Of a stretch of DNA of 53,323 nt, positions 33,930 through 43,400 are shown piece after piece. The stretch spans positions 1-53,323 of the forward strand of contig CACBAM010000014.1 of assembly GCA_902537215.1 (NCBI GenBank), in the 5' to 3' direction. Each line of letters starts with the position of its first letter. Position 1 is the stretch's first letter. Under the pieces are notes generated by a model. It did not search any database, was not told the DNA's origin, and saw nothing but the letters and a program-made list of their open reading frames with translations. The stretch is from an uncultured Alphaproteobacteria bacterium. GTDB lineage: Bacteria; Pseudomonadota; Alphaproteobacteria; Rhodobacterales; Rhodobacteraceae. Position numbers and translations under genes: made by a program.

Positions 33930-35453
33930 ATGGCAAATACAGATAAACTGACTGTAAAACTCAACATAAATGATAATGTTGCCACGGCCCTTAGAAAATT
34001 AGATATTGGTGAGCGAACACAAAATTTAAAGAGTATTAATGAAATTCCCATAGGTCATAAGATCGCTCTCAAGAATATATTTAAAGGCGAGAAAATCATT
34101 AAGTACGATCAACTGATAGGTATTGCTAGAAAGAATATCTTGGCAGGACAGCATGTTCACGTTGATAATACAGATTTTAAGTCATCAGATCATGATTATG
34201 AATATTCGACATCAGTAAGATTACCGAACATGATAGAGCCGGAAAACAGAACGCTGTTTAAAGGTTATAAAAGATCAAACGGTAAGGTTGGAACAAGAAA
34301 CTACATCGGTATACTTACATCTGTAAATTGTTCAGCAACGGCAGCAAAAAATATCGCAGAAGCTTTTACAAAGGATAAGTTAGAATCTTATCCTAATGTA
34401 GACGGTGTCGTCTCCTTTACACATGGTTCAGGTTGTGGTTCCAATTTTTCAGGAGATGGCTTTGAAGCATTACAACGAGTTTTATTAGGATATATTCAGC
34501 ATCCTAATTTAGCCGGTATTTTATTGATTGGACTTGGTTGTGAAGCTAATCAAATTAAATTTTTACTAGATTCTTACAATTTGAAAGAAAATCCGTTTTT
34601 CAAAACAATGACCTTACAGGATATGGGTGGGTTAAGAAAAACAATTACAGAGGGTATTCAGTGTGTTGAGGCTATGCTTCCCGAGATTAACAAGATGGAA
34701 AGAACCGATCAATCAGTTGAACATTTGAATGTGGCTTTACAGTGTGGAGGTTCAGATGCTTGGTCAGGAATCACCTCGAATCCATCACTTGGTTATGCAG
34801 CAGACCTCATTATTAAGAATGGAGGTACTGCCATATTAGCAGAAACACCAGAAATTTACGGTGCAGAACATATGTTAACCAGACGAGCAATTTCACCAGA
34901 GGTTGGTAAAAAACTTATTGATAGAATACATTGGTGGGAGGACTACACTGCAAGAAACAAGGCAAGTTTAAATAATAATCCTTCACCAGGCAACAAAGCA
35001 GGCGGATTAACAACAATTTTAGAAAAATCACTAGGCGCTGCCGCTAAAGGTGGTACCACGCCTCTAAACGACGTACTTTTATATGCTCAACAAACTAACA
35101 AAAAGGGTTTTCTTTTTATGGATAGTCCTGGTTATGATCCTACTTCAGTAACCGGACAAGTCGCAAGTGGTTGTAACGTCGTCACATTTACAACGGGCCG
35201 AGGATCATGCTTTGGTTGTAAGCCATCTCCATCAATAAAGATTGCCTCCAATACAGAAATGTATAACAAAATGGTTGAAGACATGGACGTTAATGCAGGA
35301 AAGGTAATTTCTGACAACAAAAGCATTGAAGACGTTGGGCAAGAAATATTTGACTCAATAGTTAGTGTAGCTTCAGGAAAAAAATCAAAATCTGAGGCTC
35401 AAGGTCTCGGCGACCTTGAATTTGTTCCGTGGCAAATTGGTGCTACATTGTGA
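33930..35453 (+). CDS. UxaA/GarD family sugar-acid dehydratase (altronate/galactarate type)
   Basis: This 507-residue protein has the full two-part UxaA architecture: a small N-terminal SAF-like domain (about 1-100, with DNVATALRKLDIGE and IGHKIALKNI) and the large catalytic domain. Signatures are GYKRSNGKVGTRNYIGILTS, FTHGSGCG, LIGLGCEANQI, LQCGGSDAWSGITSNPSLG and GRGSCFGCKPSPSIKIASNT. The cysteines and histidines fit the Fe2+-dependent dehydration of altronate, galactarate or related acids. It has an AAAGG-type site 8 bases before the ATG and follows the SDR gene by 82 bp. Confidence 0.88.
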   Translation: MANTDKLTVKLNINDNVATALRKLDIGERTQNLKSINEIPIGHKIALKNIFKGEKIIKYDQLIGIARKNILAGQHVHVDNTDFKSSDHDYEYSTSVRLPNMIEPENRTLFKGYKRSNGKVGTRNYIGILTSVNCSATAAKNIAEAFTKDKLESYPNVDGVVSFTHGSGCGSNFSGDGFEALQRVLLGYIQHPNLAGILLIGLGCEANQIKFLLDSYNLKENPFFKTMTLQDMGGLRKTITEGIQCVEAMLPEINKMERTDQSVEHLNVALQCGGSDAWSGITSNPSLGYAADLIIKNGGTAILAETPEIYGAEHMLTRRAISPEVGKKLIDRIHWWEDYTARNKASLNNNPSPGNKAGGLTTILEKSLGAAAKGGTTPLNDVLLYAQQTNKKGFLFMDSPGYDPTSVTGQVASGCNVVTFTTGRGSCFGCKPSPSIKIASNTEMYNKMVEDMDVNAGKVISDNKSIEDVGQEIFDSIVSVASGKKSKSEAQGLGDLEFVPWQIGATL

Positions 35454-35641
35454 AAATTTTGAATTACTGATCAAGGACGTAAATACGAACCCATCGCTTG
35501 GCAAGACTTTTTCTAATGACACACTATAGTGTATTTATCTTCTAAATGTGGAAGTGTGTGCATTAGTACTGTTTACAAATAAGTTTAAAGAGTTCAGTAT
35601 TAAAACTCATTTGGATGAGTTATTTATAGTGGGCTTTAAAG

Positions 35642-36928
35642 TTGGTTGGGTCAGATTTAAAATATAAACGTTATATAACAGGGCTTAAGGCAGGATGCTC
35701 TCTCTTTATTCTAAGCGCCTTGTTTTCATTGTCGTACTACTTAATTTTTCCAGAATTAAACCCAAGCGAAACAGCTTTCAAAATACATATTTCTCGCCTT
35801 TTATTCTCGATAGTATTTTATGCCACAATAATTATTTTTTTAACAAGAAAGAATTATTTAATTTTATTAATAATTACAATTCTTTGGCACAGTTTCGATC
35901 GATTTTACTTAGGTGCCCAAGCATTTGAATTTAATCATCAAGCTTGGAATTTGTATGCTATTTTTGGTGGAAAGTTTCTTGATTACGTTTTTACTTTTGT
36001 GGGAGTGAATTGCGTGATCGCGCTTTGTTTTGCAAATTTCTATGCAACACTTACTCTTTTAGCAATCTCTCTCCTAAATTTGGCACAACTGTTATACAAG
36101 ACTCTAACAGTTCCTGTATTCTATTTTTCTTCTGACCCTCAAACTATAGTTTCCGACGCAATGGTTATGAACAAAGTGGTTTTTCTAGGAAATATTCAAG
36201 TTTCTGTGATTTTGATCCTCGGTACAATTTGGATTGCTTGGCGATTAGAAAAAGTTACCGATGATGCTGCAAAGCAAGAGCGTTCATCTGTTACGCTTGG
36301 GAGATATTTCTCACCAGATATAAGACAAGAAATAGAGAATGAAAGTTCTCTCGATGCAAAATCTAGCAAAGAAAAAAAAGTAGCTATACTTTTTACAGAT
36401 ATAGTTGGTTTTACGAAGCTCTCTGAAAACATGGCACCCAATCAGGTATTGGAGTTGCTTTCCAAGTATCAAACAAAGATGGTTGATGCCATTTTCGCGA
36501 ATGGGGGAACAGTAGATAAATTCATTGGAGACTCTGTGATGGCTACTTTTGGAACACCTGTATCTAGAGGGAACGATGCTCAGAATGCTTTGAATTGTGC
36601 AAAACAAATGCAGATTGTAATGGATAATTGGGATAGCGACATATCGGTTCCAAGTAATTTAAAAATAAAGCACAGGATCGGCATTCACTATGGGAACTGC
36701 TTTGCGGGAAACTCAGGAAGTGATCAGAGAGTTGAATACACCGTGATAGGAGATGCTGTAAATCTTGCAAGTAGAATTTGTGAAGCTTGCAAAGAAGTTG
36801 GTTGCAACTTTTTAATCTCAGATGAATTTATGAGGCATTTAAGTGAGAAGCCAAAATCAGAAGTGATTAAGAACTTCTCAATTAGAGGCCGTAAGGAAAA
36901 AGTGGACCTACATAAAGTTATTTTCTAA
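35642..36928 (+). CDS. Membrane-bound class III adenylate cyclase
   Basis: A 428-residue protein with about six hydrophobic segments in the first 200 residues (for example LFILSALFSLSYYLIF, VILILGTIWIAW) and a class III nucleotide cyclase domain from about residue 245. The metal-binding aspartates are in ILFTDIVGFTKL and DKFIGDSVMATFG; the lysine in DKFIGD is the adenine-selecting residue, and EYTVIGDAVNLASRI carries the second base-contact Asp and the transition-state Arg. It should make cAMP at the membrane. The start is TTG at 35642, with no strong ribosome site; it is not in an operon with its neighbours. Confidence 0.85.
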   Translation: MVGSDLKYKRYITGLKAGCSLFILSALFSLSYYLIFPELNPSETAFKIHISRLLFSIVFYATIIIFLTRKNYLILLIITILWHSFDRFYLGAQAFEFNHQAWNLYAIFGGKFLDYVFTFVGVNCVIALCFANFYATLTLLAISLLNLAQLLYKTLTVPVFYFSSDPQTIVSDAMVMNKVVFLGNIQVSVILILGTIWIAWRLEKVTDDAAKQERSSVTLGRYFSPDIRQEIENESSLDAKSSKEKKVAILFTDIVGFTKLSENMAPNQVLELLSKYQTKMVDAIFANGGTVDKFIGDSVMATFGTPVSRGNDAQNALNCAKQMQIVMDNWDSDISVPSNLKIKHRIGIHYGNCFAGNSGSDQRVEYTVIGDAVNLASRICEACKEVGCNFLISDEFMRHLSEKPKSEVIKNFSIRGRKEKVDLHKVIF

Positions 36929-37189
36929 TTTGGTAAAAGCTAAGAGGAGGGCTAAATGATCTTTTAATTTAGTGTCTAATAACTTATTTATTTTTTTAGA
37001 TCGTCGGGAGCTCTTTCACCATTTCGCTTTATCCATCTATTTTTTTACGTTCTGTAGGCTAAAGTTGTCCCATAAATAGCTTAGCACAAATTGAAATACT
37101 TACATATAGCTTCAAACCGAATTTTATGTCTTATTCCAATAACGGAGATAGTATGATATTGAATAGAAAAAAAGGTATTGGAAAAGATA

Positions 37190-38119
37190 ATGCGTGAAGA
37201 TGTATTGATAAGTGAGTTTAGAAAGCCTCGGCAAATGCTTGGCGAACAGCAATATGATGGTCATTTGTCTTTACACGATGATAAGATGGCCGAGAACCTT
37301 GGGTTCTCAGGTGCACCGATTGAGGGACCCACGCACTTTAGCCAATTTGTGCCTTTGCTTCACAAAGTCTTTGGCGATGATTGGTTTACAAAAGGCTGCA
37401 TTAGTGTCCACTATCAAAATATGGTGGTGGAAGGAGAAGAAGTACAGACGATAGTAGAGAAAGCTCCTGACTCCTCAGGCATTGTTGCGATCTCTGCTCA
37501 GAAGCGAGACGGTACCCCGGTTCTGACTGGGACAGCATCTTTGGGTCCGAATTATGGTGAGACTGAATTAGATAAAAGAATGGCCAAGCTCCGACCCTCA
37601 TCTCAGTTGGTCATTTTAAGCGATTTAAAAGTGGGGCAGAAGGGAGCTGGTAATCCTGAGCTTGTGGGAATGAATATGGATCAACATATGGGTGATATGT
37701 ACCCTTTTTCGAACAAACAAAAGTTGGAGAAGATTACGGAAACCCATAAGTTTTACGAGGGTGAAACTCCTTGGGGAGGACCGGTTATTCCTCTGGAAAT
37801 GATTAGTGTTCTGACAAATTACACAAGTAGTCTTTCTGGTTTCAGAAGTAGAGGCCCGGCAATTGGGTTGTTTGCCAGTCAACAAGTCAAAATGATCGAT
37901 GGACCTTTGATGATAGGGAAAGACTACCTCCTCGAAAGAGAGATTATTGCCCTCAGTGAAAGCCGTAGAACGGAATCTAATTGGATACTTACAAGAGTCT
38001 TATGTGCTGATTCTAAAAAATTGAAGGCAGAGGTGATACTAAATTCTGCAACGCTTAAGGACTCTTATGCAAACTATAACGCTGATGCTGCTGCTCTGGG
38101 TAAAGATTTATCCCTCTGA
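37190..38119 (+). CDS. MaoC-like hotdog-fold protein
   Basis: A 309-residue cytoplasmic protein. The segment DDKMAENLGFSGAPIEGPTH with FSQFVPLLHKVFG and GCISVHYQNMVVEGEEVQT has the pattern of MaoC-type hotdog hydratases/thioesterases, which bind acyl-CoA or acyl-ACP. Its length suggests a double-hotdog arrangement. I use the ATG at 37190 (MREDVLIS); an upstream TTG at 37178 is less well placed relative to AAAGG. It stands alone with gaps of about 250 and 300 bp. The substrate is unknown. Confidence 0.65.
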   Translation: MREDVLISEFRKPRQMLGEQQYDGHLSLHDDKMAENLGFSGAPIEGPTHFSQFVPLLHKVFGDDWFTKGCISVHYQNMVVEGEEVQTIVEKAPDSSGIVAISAQKRDGTPVLTGTASLGPNYGETELDKRMAKLRPSSQLVILSDLKVGQKGAGNPELVGMNMDQHMGDMYPFSNKQKLEKITETHKFYEGETPWGGPVIPLEMISVLTNYTSSLSGFRSRGPAIGLFASQQVKMIDGPLMIGKDYLLEREIIALSESRRTESNWILTRVLCADSKKLKAEVILNSATLKDSYANYNADAAALGKDLSL

Positions 38120-38426
38120 TTAATAAAAAGTCCCTACCTAAATTCTAACGAAAAAATCTCTCCCGTTTTATAGATTGCTTCAACCGTTGGCATAAAATAA
38201 ATTTTTCTTGAGCATACTATAAACAAATCGCTCTGACCTAATATACCCAATAGATGTTGTGGCAGTTTTCGACAAAAAACTTATGTTGTAATCCGTAATG
38301 TCAGAAGGCTAAGAGGCGATGGTTCTCTTATTGAGGAAGCAACTGCATTTTAGCTTTTTAAAATACAAATAACGGTTGGAAAATTTATGCTCTTTCAGAC
38401 ATTACCTTCCTCGCTTAATCTTCGCA
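38120..38426. other. Convergent intergenic gap, nothing recognised
   Basis: 307 bp between two converging genes. It contains a 6-bp inverted repeat (TAAGAG ... CTCTTA) near 38312 without a T-run. No ORF or RNA gene is supported. Confidence 0.4.
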
Positions 38427-39611
38427 TTAAAGGCTCTCACATGCACTACCAACACAAATAAGGGGACAAGGCATTCCTCGCTCTGGCTCCCTAAAACAGC
38501 GCAGCAGCTCTCTTACTCCAAAAATACTGTTGTTGGAGGGTGCTCTACTAAACTGTTCACAGTTTATTATCTCTAAATCTTCACATGAAGCTCTGCGCAT
38601 TATGTCTGCATAGTAGACTACTTCATCTAGTGGTGGGTTTTTAATTGAGTTTCGGTAAGGACCAAACTTAAAACCGAGAAATTTACCTTGGGGACTAAGG
38701 TCACCCTTTATAACACCTATAAGCTGTTCATTGACCCAAAATCTTGTAATCTCTTTGCCTTTACGCATGTCCATTTGAAATACGAAATCAAGCCATCGGT
38801 TTTTGAAATAATTACTAGTCTCCATATTGGCTATTAACCCAGGGCGTTCACAAAAATCTGATATCTCTCCCTGCATATTTTTAATTTTACGACACTCTTC
38901 GCCCGTAGTTTTTAATTGAAAGGTCACTTGATTATTCGTGATGGTTAATGCTATTGCCGGGTCTCTTTGACGACCATTTTTTCTATCTTTTAAATCAAAT
39001 GGTGATATTGTGTGATAAGCGCTTCCAACATGATTAGGTATGAAAATTGAAAATTTATACCAGTATACCTCACCATCTCTCATCTCGTGCACCCTTGGTT
39101 TTTCTTGTATCTGTATGCGTTGCGCAGTCCCGGCTGCGCCAAATCTGCCCCAATCATCAGGATGGCCCTTGTCATTCATGCTTATGGACATTCTAGCGGC
39201 TTTACGGCCTTTGAAATCGACTATCTCAAACCCATCTACCTTGTTGATGTTTCTACTATTGGGCACAAATAGTTTAGCTGTTTGTTCATCCATTATTTGT
39301 AAAAGATTTTCAAAAGAGATACCTAGACGACGCTCTGTTAAATCGATATTTTTATCGGTTGCTATTTTTCTATGAATTTGCAGCTCATTGCTATCAGCAA
39401 CACTATCAAATTCAAGACCATGCTCTTTTAAGACGCTAATTAATTGTTTTCTGGAATTTTTGCCGACAATACCATCAATCTGCCCTACATTATAACCGAG
39501 CGCATTCAAATAACTTTGTATTTTAATATGTTGTTTAATATCAGCATAGCATACAAAAACTGGCCAGAATAAGCATACAGCAAATATGAAGAAATATTTT
39601 ATTAGCTGCAC
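38427..39611 (-). CDS. Secreted polysaccharide lyase (heparin lyase-like) with peptidoglycan-binding domain
   Basis: The 394-residue precursor has a signal peptide (about residues 1-23, hydrophobic FFIFAVCLFWPVFVCYA). A PG_binding_1-type repeat follows (about 27-65: IQSYLNALGYNVGQIDGIVG). From about residue 110 to 345 the sequence resembles the heparin lyase I-like jelly-roll family: GEVYWYKFSIFIP, YHTISPFDLKDRKNGRQRDP, LDFVFQMDMRKGKEITRFWV and LGFKFGPYRNSIK. Six or more cysteines in the C-terminal 160 residues suggest periplasmic disulfides. It should cleave or bind a polysaccharide, perhaps an acidic one; the substrate is unknown. Single gene. Confidence 0.72.
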   Translation of the reverse strand: MQLIKYFFIFAVCLFWPVFVCYADIKQHIKIQSYLNALGYNVGQIDGIVGKNSRKQLISVLKEHGLEFDSVADSNELQIHRKIATDKNIDLTERRLGISFENLLQIMDEQTAKLFVPNSRNINKVDGFEIVDFKGRKAARMSISMNDKGHPDDWGRFGAAGTAQRIQIQEKPRVHEMRDGEVYWYKFSIFIPNHVGSAYHTISPFDLKDRKNGRQRDPAIALTITNNQVTFQLKTTGEECRKIKNMQGEISDFCERPGLIANMETSNYFKNRWLDFVFQMDMRKGKEITRFWVNEQLIGVIKGDLSPQGKFLGFKFGPYRNSIKNPPLDEVVYYADIMRRASCEDLEIINCEQFSRAPSNNSIFGVRELLRCFREPERGMPCPLICVGSACESL

Positions 39612-39739
39612 TGAGAAAACTCTTTTTAATTTTTAAATCTCTTGAGCCTGTACGCTGGCTAATATTGCCTGAAGATTTTTTCTCAACATCCTTTTTACCC
39701 GTTATTAAGCATCAAAAATGCTCTAAAAAATATTTGCGT

Positions 39740-41443
39740 TTAAAGTCGAAATAAATCCATTCTGGGCATTAAGCCCAAAAGATGTTTGCTATATTCATGA
39801 TACGGGTGGTCAAATAGCGTATCTGTTTCTGCTATTTCACATATTCGACCATTTTGCATCACGGCAACTCGATCACACATTTGTCTTATTACAGGTAAAT
39901 CGTGCGATATAAATAGCATTGTAAGACTTAATTCCTCTTGTAAATCTTTTAATAAATTTAATATGTTAGCTTGGACTGAAACGTCTAATGCTGAGGTTGG
40001 CTCATCACAAATAAGGATTTCTGGTCTTGATGCAAGTGCTCTGGCGATTGAAATTCTTTGTCTCTGGCCACCAGAAAACTCATGTGGGTATTTTCTAAGC
40101 GAGGTTCTCGGCATGCCAACAAAGGAGATCAAGTCTCGTACAACTATGGATGTTTCACTTTGATTTTCAGTTGATCGATGAAAACGAATTGGTTCCGATA
40201 CTATATCTTCAACGGTCATCCTGGAATTTAGAGAAGAATATGGATCTTGAAAAATCATTTGCATTTTTCTTCTTACTAGGGAGGTTTTAGTTTTTTCGGT
40301 TTTCTGCAACACGTTATGGCCGAATATATTTATATCACCTGATTTTGGTGTATATAATCCTGCGATTAGACGGGCGAGAGTGCTTTTTCCTGATCCACTC
40401 TCTCCTACTAATCCAAAACTTTCACCCGTCTTTATTTCAATCGATACATCATCCACAGCTTTCAATGAGAGACGATTTTTGCGAAACAAAGCCTTCCGAA
40501 TAGAAAATTCAATTGATAAATTTTTTACAGAAACGGCTATATCATGAGTATTGGAGGGTTTATTTTTTGAAAGCCAGTGATCGCTTACATTTTCAAGAGT
40601 AACTTTTTCTGTTGATCCATCAATGTAGTCAACAATAGTAAACCGATGAAGCTTTTGATCTCCACTAGGTACTGCAGATATTAAACTTTTTGTATAGTCA
40701 TGTTTTGGTTTTTGAAGAACCTGAGCTACTTTTCCTTGCTCAACAAGTTGTCCGTTATACATTACAGCGACGCGATCTGCGATCTCTGCTATAACTCCTA
40801 TATCGTGGGTGACAATTATAACCGCTAAGTTGCGCTGCTTACACAGCGATTTTATTAGATCCAAAATTTGTTTTTGGATCGATACATCTAACGCAGTAGT
40901 AGGTTCATCTGCAATTATTAAGTCAGGGTCACCAGACAGCGCAAGAGCAATAACAACACGCTGACGCATTCCGCCAGAAAATTGATGAGGGTAGGAGTCT
41001 AATCGTGGTTCAGGATCTGGGATGCCAACTGATTCAAGTAGCTCAATTGATTTCTCTCGAGCGGAGGCTCCAGATATTTTTAAAGTTTCAATAAGTGTCT
41101 CTGATAACTGTTTGCCAATAGTCATGAGTGGGTTTAATGAAGTCTGAGGGTCTTGAAAAATAGTACCTATTTTTGTTCCTCTTATCTTTCTCATTTCCTC
41201 GTTAGATAATTGATCTATTCGTATTCCATCAAAAATAATTTCACCTCCTGAAATAAAACCGGGGGGTTCTAAAAGATTTATAACAGAGTTACCTACAGTC
41301 GACTTGCCAGCACCGCTTTCTCCTACTAGACCTAGGACCTCACCCTTAGCAACCGCAATTGAAACTTTGTTTACAGCTGAAACTTGTCCTCTACGTGAAG
41401 GGAAATCTACACTTAGATTATTGATTTCAAGAAGATTGGTCAT
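39740..41443 (-). CDS. Peptide ABC transporter, fused double ATP-binding protein (DppD-DppF type)
   Basis: Two ABC ATPase domains in one chain of 567 residues. Domain 1 has Walker A GLVGESGAGKSTVG (about 35-48), signature FSGGMRQRVVIALALSG and Walker B DLIIADEPTTALD; domain 2 has GLVGESGSGKSTLARL, FSGGQRQRISIARALAS and EILICDEPTSALD. Each is followed by an oligopeptide-transporter C-terminal extension. I place the start at 41443 (MTNLLEINNLSVDF): the ATG overlaps the upstream permease stop as ATGA, and residues further upstream are permease shadow. It energises uptake by the two permeases before it. Confidence 0.94.
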   Translation of the reverse strand: MTNLLEINNLSVDFPSRRGQVSAVNKVSIAVAKGEVLGLVGESGAGKSTVGNSVINLLEPPGFISGGEIIFDGIRIDQLSNEEMRKIRGTKIGTIFQDPQTSLNPLMTIGKQLSETLIETLKISGASAREKSIELLESVGIPDPEPRLDSYPHQFSGGMRQRVVIALALSGDPDLIIADEPTTALDVSIQKQILDLIKSLCKQRNLAVIIVTHDIGVIAEIADRVAVMYNGQLVEQGKVAQVLQKPKHDYTKSLISAVPSGDQKLHRFTIVDYIDGSTEKVTLENVSDHWLSKNKPSNTHDIAVSVKNLSIEFSIRKALFRKNRLSLKAVDDVSIEIKTGESFGLVGESGSGKSTLARLIAGLYTPKSGDINIFGHNVLQKTEKTKTSLVRRKMQMIFQDPYSSLNSRMTVEDIVSEPIRFHRSTENQSETSIVVRDLISFVGMPRTSLRKYPHEFSGGQRQRISIARALASRPEILICDEPTSALDVSVQANILNLLKDLQEELSLTMLFISHDLPVIRQMCDRVAVMQNGRICEIAETDTLFDHPYHEYSKHLLGLMPRMDLFRL

Positions 41444-42372
41444 CGTAATTTTGGATTGAGTGCATCTCTCATCCAGTCCCCTAATAAATTTACAGAAAAA
41501 ACCAGTATTATCAGAGCAATAGCTGGAAAAAGAGTAATCCACCAAAGTCCAGAGAAAAGGAATTCATTACCTACCCTTATAAGTGTACCTAGCGATGGTG
41601 TGGTTGGCGGTATACCTTGGCCAAGAAAACTTAAAGTTGCCTCCGCAATAATAGCAAGTGCGAGACCGATTGTGGCGATTACGAGGACAGGGCGAAGTGT
41701 ATTTGGCAAAATATGTCGCAGAATTATTGTAAATTTTGGCAATCCAATGAGCTTTGCTGCCTGAACATATTCTTTTCCGGCCTCCACTAGTGTAGCGCCT
41801 CGTGCAACTCGTGCAAACTGAGGCCAATCTGTCAGCCCAATAGCGACAATCACAACATAGATTGCAAACTCCTCGCGTAATTCTAGAGGCAGGGCTGCTC
41901 TACCAATCCCATTAATGAGTATAGCAACTAAAATCCCTGGGATGGTAAGTTGCACATCCGCTATTCGCATAATAATTGTGTCTGTAAAGCCTCCAAAATA
42001 TCCTGAAATTACCCCTAATGTTACTCCTAACAACATTCCTAAAAAAACAGCTGCTATGCCAACAAGAATTGAAATGCGTCCACCGTAAAGAATGGTCGAA
42101 AGCATGTCACGTCCTTGATTGTCCGTTCCAAGAAGGTATGCAGACGATCCTCCATCTGACCAGGCAGGTGGAAGTTTTCCATCCCATAATGAAATCTGTG
42201 CGGGATCAAACGGATTATATGGTGCGATTAAAGGTGCCGCAAAAGCAGCTGTAATCGCTATAAAAGTGATGCTTGCGGCTATTATAGCTCCTGGCGTAGT
42301 AAAAAAAGAATAGACAATATCATTGTCTAGAAATCGCTTCCAACGAGATTTTAATTGATCTATTTTTGCCAA
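41440..42372 (-). CDS. Peptide ABC transporter permease (DppC type)
   Basis: A 310-residue inner-membrane permease. An N-terminal helix (about 27-50) is followed by a periplasmic loop containing SAYLLGTDNQGRDMLSTILYG, typical of DppC/OppC, and five more helices. The EAA loop that contacts the ATPase reads EAGKEYVQAAKLIGLPKFTI (about 216-235). It begins 1 bp after the DppB-type gene ends and overlaps the ATPase gene by 4 bp. Dipeptide/oligopeptide specificity is inferred from the family and from the flanking peptidases. Confidence 0.93.
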   Translation of the reverse strand: MAKIDQLKSRWKRFLDNDIVYSFFTTPGAIIAASITFIAITAAFAAPLIAPYNPFDPAQISLWDGKLPPAWSDGGSSAYLLGTDNQGRDMLSTILYGGRISILVGIAAVFLGMLLGVTLGVISGYFGGFTDTIIMRIADVQLTIPGILVAILINGIGRAALPLELREEFAIYVVIVAIGLTDWPQFARVARGATLVEAGKEYVQAAKLIGLPKFTIILRHILPNTLRPVLVIATIGLALAIIAEATLSFLGQGIPPTTPSLGTLIRVGNEFLFSGLWWITLFPAIALIILVFSVNLLGDWMRDALNPKLR

Positions 42373-42373
42373 T

Positions 42374-43345
42374 TTATGATCCTCCGCGTCTTATTCGGGG
42401 GTCAACGATAAAGTAAAGGATATCGACTATAAGATTTATCACAACAAAAAGCAAAGCAACAAAAATCAAATAGGCTGCCATTATAGGCACGTCCACAAAA
42501 TCTACTGCCTGGATGAACATCAAACCAGTTCCCGGCCACTGAAAAACCGTTTCTGTGATAACAGAATAGGCTATAAGTCCCCCGATATTTAAGCCAATTA
42601 TTGTTATTACAGGAACAAGAGTGTTACGCAGAGCATGCCCGAAATGAATAGCCCTATTCGCTAACCCTCGAGCTCTCGCGAACTTTATATAATCTGATCT
42701 CATCACTTCCAGCATTTCTGCTCTAACAAGTCTCAAAATCATTGTGAGTTGGAAAAGAGATAATGTGACTGCCGGTAAAATTATTGACCTCCATCCATCG
42801 ACAGTGAGTAAGGATGTTTTCCACCCACCTAGTTCAATTACTCCTGCTCTACCAGAAGAAGGTAACCACCGTAAATACACCGCAAAAAGATAAATCAGAC
42901 CTATACCGATGATGAAGGTTGGTAGACTTACACCTATCAGACTAACGCTCATTATTATCTTGCTTACCCAAGAATAACGTCGGATACCTGTATAGACACC
43001 AAGAACGATCCCTATGAACACAGCGATAACGGCTGAAGCAAAAACCAACTCTAATGTTGCTGGCAGCCTCTCTAATATCAATTGACTTACTGGCTGTTTA
43101 ATTCGGTATGAAAGTCCAAAATCCCCTTTTACAACGTTCAGCATAAACCTTTGATATTGGACCAGAATTGGATCATCTAATCCAAGTTGTTGCCTAATTT
43201 CAATTCTTTGTTCTCTGGTTGCGTCTTGCCCGACCATATTATTAACGGGATCGCCCACAAAATTAAACAACGAAAAGCTGATGGCTGAAACAACTGCCAT
43301 CACCAAAAGAGCCTGAGCTAACCGATTAAAAATGAAATAAAACAT
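42374..43345 (-). CDS. Peptide ABC transporter permease (DppB type)
   Basis: A 323-residue permease beginning MFYFIFNRLAQALLVMAVVS, the usual DppB N-terminus with a first helix. I chose the ATG at 43345 because AGAGG lies 4 bases upstream; the longer frame to 43375 would run into the hairpin at 43361-43388. QLGLDDPILVQYQRFM is the conserved periplasmic loop, and VMRSDYIKFARARGLANRAI (about 223-242) is the EAA loop. It follows the binding-protein gene and precedes the DppC-type permease. Confidence 0.93.
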   Translation of the reverse strand: MFYFIFNRLAQALLVMAVVSAISFSLFNFVGDPVNNMVGQDATREQRIEIRQQLGLDDPILVQYQRFMLNVVKGDFGLSYRIKQPVSQLILERLPATLELVFASAVIAVFIGIVLGVYTGIRRYSWVSKIIMSVSLIGVSLPTFIIGIGLIYLFAVYLRWLPSSGRAGVIELGGWKTSLLTVDGWRSIILPAVTLSLFQLTMILRLVRAEMLEVMRSDYIKFARARGLANRAIHFGHALRNTLVPVITIIGLNIGGLIAYSVITETVFQWPGTGLMFIQAVDFVDVPIMAAYLIFVALLFVVINLIVDILYFIVDPRIRRGGS

Positions 43346-43360
43346 GAAACCTCTTAATAA

Positions 43361-43388
43361 AAGGGGTACCATCAAAATAGTACCCCTT
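43361..43388 (-). promoter_or_regulatory. Intercistronic hairpin between binding-protein and permease genes
   Basis: A perfect 9-bp stem (AAGGGGTAC / GTACCCCTT) with a 10-base loop lies in the 55-bp gap. There is no T-run on the minus strand, so it is more likely an mRNA-stabilising or processing hairpin than a full terminator. Such hairpins raise binding-protein over permease expression in ABC operons. Confidence 0.65.
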
Positions 43389-43400
43389 CTATTGATAATT

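Noticed and set aside
41444-41545. 34-residue N-terminal extension of the fused ABC ATPase
   Set aside because: It lies inside the conserved 3' end of the permease gene; the ATGA overlap at 41443-41440 gives the natural start.
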